DNA from: Nephrocerus scutellatus
Lineage: Eukaryota; Arthropoda; Insecta; Diptera; Pipunculidae
NCBI GenBank assembly: GCA_947095585.1
Contig: OX352763.1
Span: 44,442,010-44,506,009, forward strand
DNA length: 64,000 bases
Direction: 5' to 3'
In this document: piece by piece, positions 54,101-62,963 of the stretch
Numbering within the stretch: position 1 is the first letter of the stretch
How the letters are laid out: every line of letters begins with the position of its first letter
Notes under the pieces: model-generated
Seen by the model: the letters and a program-made list of their open reading frames with translations, nothing else
The model's database searches: none
What the model was told of the DNA's origin: nothing
Position numbers and translations under genes: made by a program

Positions 54101-57100
54101 TATTTCCGTATTTGAGTATTGTGTATTTTTGACGTATTTTCTGATTGGTTAAAATTAATTAAGTAGTTAGGGCTTTGAGACACACCTCTTCTGAAAGCCC
54201 TTATTGAGCAGACCTAGGGGTAGACGTCTCCTGTATGAGGTAGGAGCTAGGAGCTTTCAAAGTTTCGATTTTTTTTTGAACAATTAATTTTTTTTTGTAT
54301 GGGACCTCACGACCCCGGGGCCTGGGGTCTCCAAATTTTTTACAAAAAGTGTTGTCCATCGGAGATACACATGTGTATAAAATTTGAAGAAAATCGGATT
54401 AATTTTTTTTTAAAAATTTGTATGGGGCCTCACGACCCTGGAACTAATTTTCACGTTTTATTTAATACCAGTATTTAGGCCCGCCCACTTTTAAACACAC
54501 CTTTTACTGAACTTTTATGGCTCTAACTCTGTGGAGGGTGGTTGAAATGAACCCATTTTTTATAAGATGAAAGGTATTTTTTATATGATACCAAATAACC
54601 CTCTAACATCCATCAAACCACTGAGAAAAATGAAATTTAAAAAAAAAACTCAAAACCTTGGAACCCTTCTAAAGGAGGCGGCGCCACCCAAGTCCCGTTA
54701 TCATTTGTAGGCAGTAGAGGTGGGGGCGTGTGATGGGGCGTGGCAGATGGTTCTGTTAATCGCTATTCCGTATATTCGCCAAATTGGTTTTTCAAATGTC
54801 AAAAGAAATTTTTGTTGTTTTACTCGGGTCTGTTTTTTATTCAACCCGAGCGAGTGAAGTTACCCAGTGTACACACCGAATATTTTTTTACCAGTAACAT
54901 TTACTCGGGGTAGACCGTAATTCTCAACTTTTTGGGTTGAAGTGACTATAATTAGCTTATGTCGTATTTTTTTTGTTTTAGAATTCTGCGCTCAAAATCA
55001 ATCTGCGCCAGATTTTAAAAAAAAACATATTAGTTTAGTTATTCAAGCATATAATTTGGAATTGAGACGATTATTAATGCGTTGTTAATAAACTACTACA
55101 CTAGCAATAAGGAATGCACTGCTGTAGAAGGATATCGTATGTTTTTTTTTTTTGCAAATATGTATTTTGAAATGTTTTTACGACCAACTATTTTTATTAC
55201 TACAGTATTTTTAACTTTGAACATTTAGCTGCTTTCAATGAGTTTGGTGGAATTGTGATATGTACATTATGAGATTTAATCTGTTGTATATGAGTACAAA
55301 TTCAAATTATACCTTACACATTTTTAATAATTTGTTGCGCTCCTACAATCATTACTGTCTGCCGGAAACTTAACTAACAACATATTTTCGTCTAGAAGAC
55401 ATTCAATTATGATAACATCTATCTGATAACCTATTAAAAATATTAACTTTATGTTTTTTTAAATTGATATTATTTAACATGTACTAGCAGCGGAGCCTAA
55501 AACGTGTGCGAACAAGGTTCGATGTTGTGCTCTCTAATAGGGACACAGGTGTTGGTCCAATTGGTATCAGTTTCAAAAATTATGACAATCTTTGACATGA
55601 TGCAGTAGTCTGCAAATTATATATCAGTATTTGCGGCCAAACAAAAAAAAAATTGAGGCACCTTATTCTTAAATAAAATACTCACCAAAACTTAAATTAC
55701 CGTCGTTGTGGGTGTAGTGTCAAAAAGACGACAGACCGCTAGTTCACTGATGGAAAATTGCATGTTTTACTTCTCATTCTTAAGCAGCGAACGGCTAATC
55801 GGCTCGCTTGCTTATTAATAAAGAAAACTGAAGAGTGCCTCCAGCACTAATACCAGTCAATATTAAGAAGTTTTTGATATTATGGTTTTTTCTTTTATAA
55901 TCGATTAGCTGAAATACCCAACTTGCCCGTATGTCCCCGCCCTTCTTAGTAGCTCCAACTAACCCCCCACCCATTGATCCCTCCATTGACACCGCACACC
56001 TACTTACCCCTAACCACACTGAGTCACTGACCCCAACCTTCACTCAAAACTGTAGACTATAACCTCCGGTGAAAAACCATGTACAATGGTGAAACCTGGA
56101 TGCGAATTACGACATCAATTAACGAGTGAACGAAATCCATACGTTAACGAGTGATCGAGTATTTACACATACATACTCCGCCACCCGCATACATGAATCC
56201 CCGCCTTGCCATCACTACCACGGGAGGGGTGTACTATTACCTAAACCTAAAAGAAGCGCCACCTCGATCGTATTCGCACTATGAGGTTTACCGAGATTTG
56301 GTAAGACGCATATTCTGTGAAAGTTTCAGCTCATTCGCCTGAATATATATATATGTTCACCCTGAAAGTCCATTCTAAATATTGGTGCAAGAATTTTTGA
56401 AATCGGTCCAGTAGTTTCGAACACTACCTCCTACACACAAACCAACATTACCTCTTTATAATATTAGTATAGATAGTATAGATCTGTACTGTAAAACATT
56501 TTATTTTTAAACTATTTGCTTAATTATTTTTTGGTAATTATTTTTCTATTTGCAGGCCTTTTTGTTAGTTTCATTAAGTATCCTTGCATCGATATTGGTA
56601 ATTTCATATCTTTGTTACAAAAGATGGATGCGTGGCAAGGAGCATGATGCTATGTTATTGGCACAGTCGGCGAGTGATCTTAGTCGTTTGAGATTTCGCA
56701 AACGAGACAAAATGCTTTTCTACGGTCGTCGAATGTTACGTAAAGTGAAGAATGTCTCGGGACAAGTGTATGGCGGACAGGGACGGAAGCGCAAAGCTGT
56801 CATGCGTTTTGCCAAGAAAATTCTTCAGTTGCGTAGGGACAACATTCCAATGCAATTAAAAACTGTTGAACCTCCTGCCGAATATCTGGAAGAAACAATA
56901 GAAGGTAGCGATCGTGTGCCACCCGATGCTCTATATATGCTGCAAAGTATACGAATTTTTGGCCACTTTGAGAAGCCCATATTCTTGAAGCTTTGCAAGC
57001 ATACTGAGGTATTGCACCTGCAGCCAAATGACTTTCTTTTTCGCATAACGGATGCGGATGATAGCGTTTTTATTGTGCAGTCAGGTCTGATTCAAGTTTT

Positions 57101-59766
57101 CATAAGCAATGCTGACGGCAGCACTTTATCACTTAAAACGGTTAAGAAAGGCGAATCTGTTACTTCACTGCTAAGTTTTATTGATGTTTTATCTGGAAAT
57201 CCCAGTTTTTATAAGACGGTTACAGCAAAAGCCGTGGAAAAGTCACAGGTCATCCGCTTGCCTATGCAGGCGTTTAAGGAAGTCTTTGATGAAAACTCAG
57301 ACATAATGATACGCGTAATTCAGGTGATTATGATCCGGCTGCAGCGAGTCACGTTCACAGCATTGCGGAACTATTTGGGACTCAATTCGGAGCTGGTGCA
57401 GAACAATATGCGAGCAAAAAAAAGTCACAATATTAATAACAAAAGTTCACCAGTGCATCGCAAATCGCAGGGAGAAAATTTTCAGCATACCCTTTCTGAT
57501 CGCATTGTTCCTCCTGACATGCTTGCAGATTTGGCAGATCCACAGCATTTAAATGTGCTCGGAGGAGGTGGAAACGGAAATGCAACTGGCAGACGATACT
57601 CTATAACGTCAACTGAGGACATTGACACTAAACTGGTTCACGCATCGGCGGTCGAAAGTTTCCTTAGGGAACTGGGACTGAGCGAGGACGACCGCCAATT
57701 TCTGGAGCCGAGTGTTGAGGTGCGAGAGATTGAACCAGGCGTAACTTTAATAACAGAGGGCAACATAGAAGTAAGTACATAGTAAGAAATATTTTGGCAA
57801 AAATCTGATTCCAATTTATCTTTACCTAGGATGTTTGTATATGGTTTGTTATGACAGGCGGACTTGCTGTCTATCAATCTGGAGCAGATACTGCACGTTC
57901 AGTAAAACACGACAAATCGGATGTTTTTATTCACGTGGTTAATCCCGGTGAGATCGTTGGTGGTTTGGCGGTATTGACCGGGGAGGCCAGCGCCTACACA
58001 ATTCGTTCGAGACACTTCAGTCGAATCGCATTTATTCGACGACCAGTAGCTTATCAGTGAGTGGTTTTCATGTGTTTCGTTTAGTTTTCTTAGGAATCTA
58101 TTAAATTTTTATCTCAAACAGAATAATGCGTGAACGACCTAACATTGTTCTGGATTTAGGAAACGGCGTTGTACGAAGGCTCTCACCATTGGTACGACAG
58201 TGCGATTACGCACTCGATTGGATTTTCCTAGAGTCTGGTAGGGCTGTATATCGACAAGACGAAAACAGCGATAGTACTTATATTGTTCTTAGTGGTCGAA
58301 TGCGTTCCGTCATTACGCATTCGAGTGGTAAAAAAGAAATTATAGGAGAATACGGCAAAGGAGATCTTGTGGGCATCGTTGAAATGATAACAGAGACACC
58401 CCGAACCACCACTGTTATGGCTGTTCGCGACTCTGAGTTAGCGAAGCTGCCCGAAGGTCTTTTCAATGCAATCAAACTACGCTACCCTATTGTGGTGACA
58501 AAACTTATAAGTCTTTTGAGTCATCGCATTCTTGGAACAATGCAAGCGCGGACTAGCTCCGCTGCAGCCCCTCTAGAAGCTAATCCCGTTACCCACAAGT
58601 ACTCAACAGTGGCACTAGTTCCTGTCAGTGATGATGTACCATTGACGGCGTTCACGTATGAGTTGTTCCATTCGCTGTGTTCAGTTGGTAAGTTCTCAGG
58701 ATTTGTTGTGGTAACAAAATAAACGAACATGGCCATGTTACCATTGTGTTTTCCTTTCGAAATCAAAGGACCAACACTTCGCCTTACTTCTGAAGTCGTC
58801 CGAAAACAATTAGGCCACCACATCTTCGATACTAGCAATGAATATCGAATGACTTCATGGTTAGCGCAGCAAGAAGATCGTAACATTGTCACCTTGTATC
58901 AATGCGATTCATCACTGAGCGCATGGACACATCGTTGTATGCGGCAGGCCGATGTTATCCTTATAGTTGGCCTAGGAGATCGAACACCCACTGTAGGCAA
59001 GTTTGAGCGAGAAATTGACCGTCTAGCAATGCGAACCCAGAAGGAACTTGTACTTCTCTATCCGGAAACAACAAATTCAAAGCCGATAAATACGCTTCAA
59101 TGGCTGAACGTTCGACCCTGGGTAACAAATCACCATCATGTTCAGTGTCCTCGAAGAATGTTTACGCGGAAAAGTCAATACCGAATTGTGGGTACGAGAT
59201 TACTACGATGTTCTGTGTTCACGTAATTAACTTCTTTTCAGAATGATCTCTACAGTCGCGTTCTTATGTCCGAGCCAAATATGCATTCCGATTTTTCGCG
59301 TCTAGCACGATGGCTGACAGGAAACTCTATAGGTTTGGTACTTGGTGGAGGAGGGGCTCGTGGCGCAGCACATATTGGAATGATAAAAGCTATTCAAGAG
59401 GCTGGAATCCCAGTGGATATGGTTGGTGGAGTCAGTATCGGTGCATTAATGGGTGCATTGTGGTGTGCTCATCGCAATATAACCACTGTCACACAGAGCG
59501 CTCGCGAGTGGTCTAAGGTTAGTACAAGCAGATGTGGTTATTTTAAATATTTTTATTAATAGATTAGTTTTTATTGAAGAAAATGACAAAGTGGTTTCTA
59601 CAACTATTTGATCTTACTTACCCAATAACTTCGATGTTCTCCGGTCGAGAATTTAACAAGACAATTCGCGAGACCTTTGGTGAGGTGTGCATTGAGGACT
59701 TGTGGGTTCCTTATTTCACACTTACAACTGACATTACAGCCAGTTGCCATCGCATACACACAAATG
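48082..59766 (+). CDS. sws: swiss cheese / neuropathy target esterase homologue, 5' two-thirds (7 coding exons, continues past the window)
   Basis: A membrane-bound ER lysophospholipase/phosphatidylcholine hydrolase that in Drosophila also binds and restrains a PKA catalytic subunit (PKA-C3) and is needed for glial and neuronal maintenance (family knowledge). Coding exons: 48,082-48,180; 56,556-57,770; 57,830-58,056; 58,122-58,687; 58,769-59,187; 59,242-59,517; 59,580-59,766. These join in frame into 996 codons plus one base. Visible order: short lumenal N-terminus, one membrane segment (residues about 34-54), basic [14 protein letters not shown] stretch, cNMP-binding-like domain 1 (about 160-296), a linker (about 300-395) that seems shorter than in Drosophila, domain 2 (about 400-520), domain 3 (about 520-650), then the patatin domain start with [13 protein letters not shown] (from 876) and GVSIG (905-909, Ser907 the expected nucleophile). 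The Asp of the dyad and the C-terminus are in exons beyond 64,000. Open throughout and strongly conserved, so surely functional. Confidence 0.95.
48181..49214 (+). other. sws intron 1, first part: nothing recognised
   Basis: AT-rich. A scrap like the MITE A end (AGAAATCTGCGCTCGGGCTC) occurs near 48,835. No other feature. Confidence 0.4.
49215..49882. mobile_element. MITE A with inverted ends of about 110 bp and an internal 163-bp tandem duplication
   Basis: Left end GGGTACATCTTCCAAAATAT, CAAGATCTGTT, ACCGTAGATTG, AAAACGAACAAC, CAGCCAAAAAATCAATCTGC GCCAGA. The right end (49,768-49,882) is its reverse complement (TCCGGCGCAGATTTTTTTTT, GTTGTTCGTTTTCTC, CAATCTACGGTAG, ATCTTGATATTTTGGGACAT GTACCC). 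Between them the piece from CAGCCAAAAAATCAATCTGC to ATGTACTATAGCCCATAAC occurs twice, at about 49,300-49,462 and 49,464-49,624. No coding capacity. A single end-like scrap recurs at about 54,980-55,022. Confidence 0.85.
49881..50140 (-). mobile_element. MITE B, copy 2, abutting MITE A
   Basis: Ends CCAAAACCTTCTCTACAGGA (left) and TTTCTATAGAGAAGGTTTTGG-type (right) are inverted repeats of about 25 bp. The interior matches 14,081-14,358 in reverse. The left end shares CC with the last two bases of MITE A, so one of the two was inserted right at the edge of the other. Confidence 0.75.
50141..52900 (-). pseudogene. RTE-like LINE, nearly full length, one stop and two frameshifts visible
   Basis: The minus strand from about 52,890: an N-terminal stretch, then [14 protein letters not shown] and [14 protein letters not shown] (52,400-52,600), the opening of an RTE/CFDP2-like endonuclease. 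A frameshift near 52,510 leads to the 502-codon frame with [29 protein letters not shown] and [10 protein letters not shown], then RT motifs [34 protein letters not shown] and [11 protein letters not shown]. One in-frame TGA (51,013-51,015) sits just before [31 protein letters not shown] follows at about 50,880 and [11 protein letters not shown] at about 50,715. A frameshift near 50,615-50,625 leads to [20 protein letters not shown] and a [15 protein letters not shown] tail, ending within EFGF-stop close to 50,147. The 3' UTR is very short, as in RTE. Antisense inside sws intron 1; a young relic rather than a host gene. Confidence 0.9.
52901..53044. other. No feature seen
   Basis: AT-rich spacer between the RTE and hAT copies. 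Confidence 0.3.
53045..53830 (-). pseudogene. hAT transposase, N-terminal part with BED zinc finger, internally deleted
   Basis: The frame starting at 53,801 on the minus strand gives a BED finger at residues about 5-50: [20 protein letters not shown], with cysteines CDLC and histidines HLIRRH in C-x2-C...H-x4-H spacing. A polar linker follows to [13 protein letters not shown] (about residue 147). After that the frame is unrelated, hydrophobic and repeat-derived: the catalytic part has been deleted, joining the N-terminus to the terminal region. That region (53,140-53,310) has GGTTGAATAAAAAACACAGA twice and closes with CACTAGTGATGGGCGGACCG (53,043-53,062), a typical hAT TIR start. Lies antisense in sws intron 1. 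It could in principle encode a DNA-binding stump but more likely is dead. Confidence 0.75.
53831..54150. other. No feature recognised
   Basis: AT-rich; probably 5' sequence of the hAT element if its other end is at 54,800-54,930. Confidence 0.3.
54150..54675 (+). repeat. Foldback-family element with TCTCTA insert
   Basis: Left arm 54,165-54,275 (GGGCTTTGAGACACACCTCT, CTGAAAGCCCTTATTGAGCA, CTTTCAAAGTTTCG). Right part 54,515-54,670 (TTTATGGCTCTAACTCTGTG, GATACCAAATAACCCTCTAA, CATCCATCAAACCACTGAGA). These match the families at 25,495 and 28,010. Between them, at 54,285-54,440, sits one and a half TCTCTA internal units. Confidence 0.6.
54285..54440 (+). repeat. TCTCTA-family internal units
   Basis: GTATGGGACCTCACGACCCC GGGGCC, TTACAAAAAGTGTTGTCCAT, CGGAGATACACATGTGTATA and AAATTTGAAGAAAATCGG, then the start of a second unit. 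No ends are present. Confidence 0.7.
54676..54799. other. No feature seen
   Basis: Short GC-richer stretch (GGAGGCGGCGCCACC); nothing recognised. Confidence 0.3.
54820..54935. repeat. Second hAT-type terminal region, inverted to 53,080-53,300
   Basis: GGGTCTGTTTTTTATTCAAC, CCGAGCGAGTGAAGTTACCC AGTGTACAC is the reverse complement of CACTGCTCGCTCGGGTTGAA and AAAACAGACCC at 53,262-53,302. It may be the other end of the same hAT copy, 1.9 kb away, or a separate fragment. Confidence 0.5.
54980..55022. repeat. MITE A end scrap
   Basis: GAATTCTGCGCTCAAAATCA ATCTGCGCCAGATTTT matches the inner edge of the MITE A terminal repeat at 49,312-49,332. Confidence 0.45.
55023..55904. other. sws intron 1, nothing recognised
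   Basis: AT-rich; no frame or family repeat found. Confidence 0.35.
55905..56478 (+). repeat. CTAGCTG-type element, complete-looking
   Basis: Begins GATTAGCTGAAATACCCAAC TTGCCCG and passes through a degraded minisatellite (CACTGAGTCACTGACCCCAA, ACTGTAGACTATAACC). It ends with AAATCGGTCCAGTAGTTTCG, CACACAAACCAACATTAC and TTTATAATATTAGTATAGAT. These starts and ends are shared with 15,172-15,440 and, in diverged form, 33,145-35,120. No protein is encoded; the class is unknown. Confidence 0.6.
56556..57770 (+). CDS. sws: sws coding exon 2 (405 codons)
   Basis: The acceptor TTTCTATTTGCAG ends at 56,555 and the donor GTAAGT starts at 57,771; both edges are in phase 0. Codes the membrane segment ([20 protein letters not shown]), the basic [13 protein letters not shown] region, cNMP-binding-like domain 1 ([20 protein letters not shown] through [31 protein letters not shown]), the Ser/Asn-rich linker and the start of domain 2 ([14 protein letters not shown]). 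The initiator lies in exon 1, so the first residue of this exon is Ala, not a start. Confidence 0.95.
57830..58056 (+). CDS. sws: sws coding exon 3
   Basis: Acceptor TTACCTAG before GATGTTTG, donor GTGAGT at 58,057. Rest of cNMP-binding-like domain 2: [55 protein letters not shown]. The preceding intron is 59 bp. Ends after two bases of a Gln codon. Confidence 0.95.
58122..58687 (+). CDS. sws: sws coding exon 4
   Basis: Acceptor CTCAAACAG ending at 58,121; donor GTAAGT at 58,688. cNMP-binding-like domain 3: [78 protein letters not shown]. The stretch after it ([20 protein letters not shown]) leads to the region between the third domain and the esterase. The intron before is 65 bp. Confidence 0.95.
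58769..59187 (+). CDS. sws: sws coding exon 5
   Basis: Acceptor AATCAAAG before GACCAACAC; the split Gly codon is completed here. Codes [60 protein letters not shown] and FTRKSQYRI. The donor is the weaker GTGGGT at 59,188, chosen because it is the only site joining in frame to exon 6 without losing conserved residues. Confidence 0.93.
59242..59517 (+). CDS. sws: sws coding exon 6 (esterase active-site exon)
   Basis: Acceptor CTTCTTTTCAG, donor GTTAGT at 59,518, 92 codons, phase 0 at both edges. Opens [20 protein letters not shown] and contains the patatin oxyanion loop [17 protein letters not shown] and the nucleophile elbow [15 protein letters not shown]. Confidence 0.96.
59580..59766 (+). 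CDS. sws: sws coding exon 7 (last in the window)
   Basis: Acceptor TTATTGAAG, donor GTAAGT at 59,767. Codes [59 protein letters not shown], ending after the first base of a Gly codon. The next exon, which should carry the rest of the patatin domain, is not found before 64,000. Confidence 0.95.
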
Positions 59767-60954
59767 GTAAGTGTATTCAGTGTATTGAGTTTAAATGTCT
59801 GTCTGGTCGTCATTCTTACACTAAAAATTACCACCACAATCATCACATTCACTGCATACAGTCATCTTTAAATTTCGTTCTGTTGGGTTATTATTTGATA
59901 AGTTAAAAAAAAACTCTGCAAATGGTTGCTTGCAGTACATTTTCTGGGATTTTATTTACAAGAAAAGTAAAATGTTAAACTTGACGCAAAATTTATATCT
60001 AAACTGTTTTTTAAATGCTTATACATAGATGTACTTTATTTCTTTAATTAGTCGTTATTATCAGCAGCGCGTCCTATTTTCTATTTAAATTGGTTGCATG
60101 GTCATAATTAAATCTTTTTACAGTACAAAATATGATGCGTTTTAAAGTCATATACATATATAGTATAAGTTGATTCTTTTCTAAGTAAATGCATTTACTT
60201 TATTTTTTATTTTGTTGTATTAATTTCTATTTCAACAACCTGAATATTGTATTGCTTTTCTTTTTTGGTTGTGAAAGATTCAGTCATTTTGTTTACACAA
60301 TGGCAATACCACTTTTATAGTTTGAGACAATAAAATCTGCTACCCAGGTTAAGAAACAAATACAAATATAGGTAGAATCATTAGAACTGTGTGTGTTGCA
60401 TGTTATAGGATAAAGGATAAGGATTTTTAACTTAACAACAAAGTTTGTTAACTAAATTTCAATGAAATAAGAAAGCACATCGTGAGCATTGGGAAGTTAA
60501 GGAGAAGTATATGAGACGGCAATTCATTACACATAATTATTGAGCGGCTAAAAAAACAATCTCTGAATTGGTTGGTACTTCTAAAAATAGTATTATTGGT
60601 AGAGCCGTGGGCTCGGCTCTCACACTATTCCTTGCGCGCAATAGGATTAAAAAGGGGTGCAAAGTTTTCTTTTCACGTATTATTATCTAGATATTTTAAT
60701 GTTTGCAGAGGTATAGGTATGTGTTATTTTACTAACCATTCAGAATATAAACAGCAGCTAAAAAGGAGGTGCGTGCTCTGGAACATCCTTTCCAGAAGAA
60801 AAGCCAAAAAGAAGGGACATTTTCGTATATGGCTGCAAAGAAAATCACTTCTAAAACGCTAGCTGCAAAGAAAAACATCACTATCGGTGCTTATGAAAAG
60901 AGATTGGCTGTTCTCATTTCTCTTTTGATAGGATTTTACCAGCAGTTTCCTTTA
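59767..60954 (+). other. sws intron 7, first part: nothing recognised
   Basis: AT-rich. Frames at 60,572-60,960 (plus) are short, basic and without a motif. Confidence 0.4.
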
Positions 60955-61205
60955 CTATAACCTAGGCTCGAAAGTAGGCATTATCTACACTAGTGTGTTA
61001 ACATAGAAAATATTATTGTTATTTACTGCATTCTCAGCGAACACATATTCACACAGAATATGCATTGCGCATGAGCAATTTAGCAGAAAAATTCATTTGG
61101 TCGTGTGAAAAATAGCTTATATTACTCGCTGAAAAGTGCAAATCTAATGCTCGTAAGATTGCCACACTCGGCTACTGCCCCGTCCTTCAAGCTTCTTACT
61201 CGCAA
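60955..61205 (+). repeat. TACTCGC-family repeat
   Basis: TATAACCTAGGCTCGAAAGT AGGC, TTGTTATTTACTGCATTCTC AGCGAACACA, CAATTTAGCAGAAAAATTC, GTGTGAAAAATAGCTTATAT TACTCGCTGAAAAGTGC, in the same order as at 44,985-45,290. Confidence 0.6.
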
Positions 61206-61254
61206 TTACCATTGGAAGAATATTTTTTGATAAGAGAATAAGAAATAGAAAACA

Positions 61255-61350
61255 GTGTTGCCTGGCAGCCCCACCTCACTGCCTCCATCACACTGCCTCC
61301 AGCACACTGCCCCCACCACACTGCCTCCACCACACTGCCTCCACCTCACT
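61255..61350. repeat. CTGCCTCCACCACA minisatellite
   Basis: About six imperfect 14-15-bp units of CTGCCTCCACCACA. The frames across it on either strand are low complexity. Confidence 0.8.
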
Positions 61351-61375
61351 ACGCCTTCACTACAAATGACAGCCT

Positions 61376-61568
61376 TGAGATATTGGTTCAACCAATTTAA
61401 ACGTGGTCGAACATCTGTTTGTTATGAGGAGCGGCCTGGCCCCGGCAGACGTTATACCGAGTAAATCGTTGATGGTCCACGACATGATTCCCCCCTGATC
61501 GCCGAACTAAAGTACGTGAAGTAGCAGATATCATAGGCGTGTCGTACGGAATGACAATTAATATTTAA
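61376..61568 (+). pseudogene. mariner transposase N-terminal fragment
   Basis: Reads LRYWFNQFKRGRTSVCYEER PGPGRR, the helix-turn-helix and linker of mariner transposases (WxxxFKxGRxSVxDExRPGRP is the family pattern). After frame changes a VREVADIIGVSYGMT-like stretch follows (61,515-61,560), the second helix-turn-helix. The catalytic domain is absent. Confidence 0.8.
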
Positions 61569-61863
61569 AATGATAAGAATGATTTGGACCTCGTATGGTC
61601 GTCACTGTTGATTTGTTGTTGTTGTTGTGGAAAGGTTTTTTGCGATTCGAAAGTCGTGTCCAAATTTTTCTGATATTCTTTTTACATACCATCTTAACCC
61701 AACTTCAGTCTTTCTGAAATACTCAGGTTGAAATTTCAACACAACTCTAATCCAAACTCAAACGGGCATAAAAACGTAGTAGTAATAAGATAAATAATAA
61801 GGTAAAAGTACAAGCTCTGTTTGGTGTATTTAAGGCTAACACTATAAATAAAATAAAATAATA
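61569..61863. other. No feature seen
   Basis: AT-rich; nothing recognised. Confidence 0.3.
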
Positions 61864-62141
61864 ATATTCGGCGCGGCAGACCATTGCGGTCCAAGGCCTA
61901 GCTTCTCGCAACCATTTGTGTTGAGCATATATATATATATTTGCACACAAATGGAGGACCTACAATTTAATGCCGGATCCGAACGGCGAATTGATAAGCT
62001 TTCCGTGATTTTTTCGTGAGTTTATCAGACTTTCGCAAGAGGTGGGACACCGTGAAAAATACTTTTGGTGTTACTGGGATTCGAACCACGAACCCCCTGC
62101 TCAGAAGTCCATGCTCTTATCTATTGTGCCCCGGCGCCAAC
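61864..62141 (-). repeat. tRNA-derived SINE, near full length, antisense to sws
   Basis: In reverse complement: GTTGGCGCCGGGGCACAATA, GATAAGAGCATGGACTTCTG AGCAGG, GGTTCGTGGTTCGAATCCCA, GTGTCCCACCTCTTGCG, CAAATGGTTGCGAGAAGCTA and GGCCTTGGACCGCAATGGTC TGCCGCGCCGAAT. A (TA)n run interrupts the body at 61,928-61,941. The flanks TAAATAAAATAAAATA and TAAAATAAAAATAAAA are similar but not identical. Confidence 0.85.
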
Positions 62142-62184
62142 TAAAATAAAAATAAAAAACATACATTTTCGAAAAAAAATTCAT

Positions 62185-62963
62185 TTAAAATTTAAACGGA
62201 TATAACATCCAAATAAAAACACGACTGTTAAGGATAATACTAAATATTTTTGGTTGGGTTTGATCAACCCTTATTATGTTCGACAATATGCTTGGCACAG
62301 CGTGGGCGTTAAGGAAAAGGAGAAGAAGAGAGGAGATGTCTATGAGGAGCTTGTGTCTTGAATGTCTGTGGATCATAGTGATGTGGAAAGACAGAGCTTG
62401 GCAAAGCATTCCACATACGTGTTGTACGGCTGAAGATCGAATTCCTGAATTTAACTGTACGTCCGAAGATGGGCTTAAGGGTAAACTTATGTGCATTTAG
62501 AGCGCCACGAGTATTGCGGTTGAATACAAGGAGAGGTGGCATGCAACTGGCTATTTCTCTTGAGCACCGCTGGTGGAAGAAGCGATAAAACAGTGACAAG
62601 CAGGAGACGTTCCTGCGGTGTTCAAGCGAATCAATTGATTTCGCAATGTTTTCGTCACCGATAAGTTTTATCGCACGGTTTTGTATTCTATCTAGTTGAT
62701 GCAAGGTGGTTTTAGGCGCACCAGACCAGATATGAATAAAGGCCTTGTAGATAGTAGCCAGATCAGAGGGAGTGAAAAATTTCTTGCACCGATTTAGAAA
62801 ACCTAAACATTTCGCAGCATTTTTGGCGACGGTAAATATGTGGTCATTCAAACGAAGCTTGTCGTTGACGCACATACCGAGAATTGCGAGATTTTCAGTT
62901 TCCTCGATGCAAGTGCCATTCATGGATAATGGCATGGGATTTGGGATTCGCTTGGACGACAGG
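62185..62963 (-). pseudogene. Jockey/CR1-like LINE, C-terminal ORF2 part (family 2)
   Basis: A 208-codon open stretch on the minus strand (62,935-62,309): ETENLAILGMCVNDKLRLND, AAKCLGFLNRCKKFFTPSDL, IYKAFIHIWSGAPKTTLHQL, IQNRAIKLIGDENIAKSIDS, LEHRRNVSCLSLFYRFFHQR, MWNALPSSVFP. This is the post-palm C-terminus of a LINE ORF2. A deletion removes the piece between YKAFIH and WSGAP. The catalytic part is missing because another LINE has inserted at 62,964. A fragment of the same family is at 21,488-21,790. Confidence 0.85.

Noticed and set aside
56800..57046. Minus-strand frames within sws exon 2 (and 57,638-57,877, 58,278-58,475, 58,521-58,892)
   Set aside because: Antisense shadows of a strongly conserved coding exon.
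60572..60960. Possible next sws exon in the last intron
   Set aside because: The expected sequence after the HTNG codon (a Leu-Trp-Arg-Tyr-type stretch and a DGG motif) is absent from all frames between 59,767 and 64,000.
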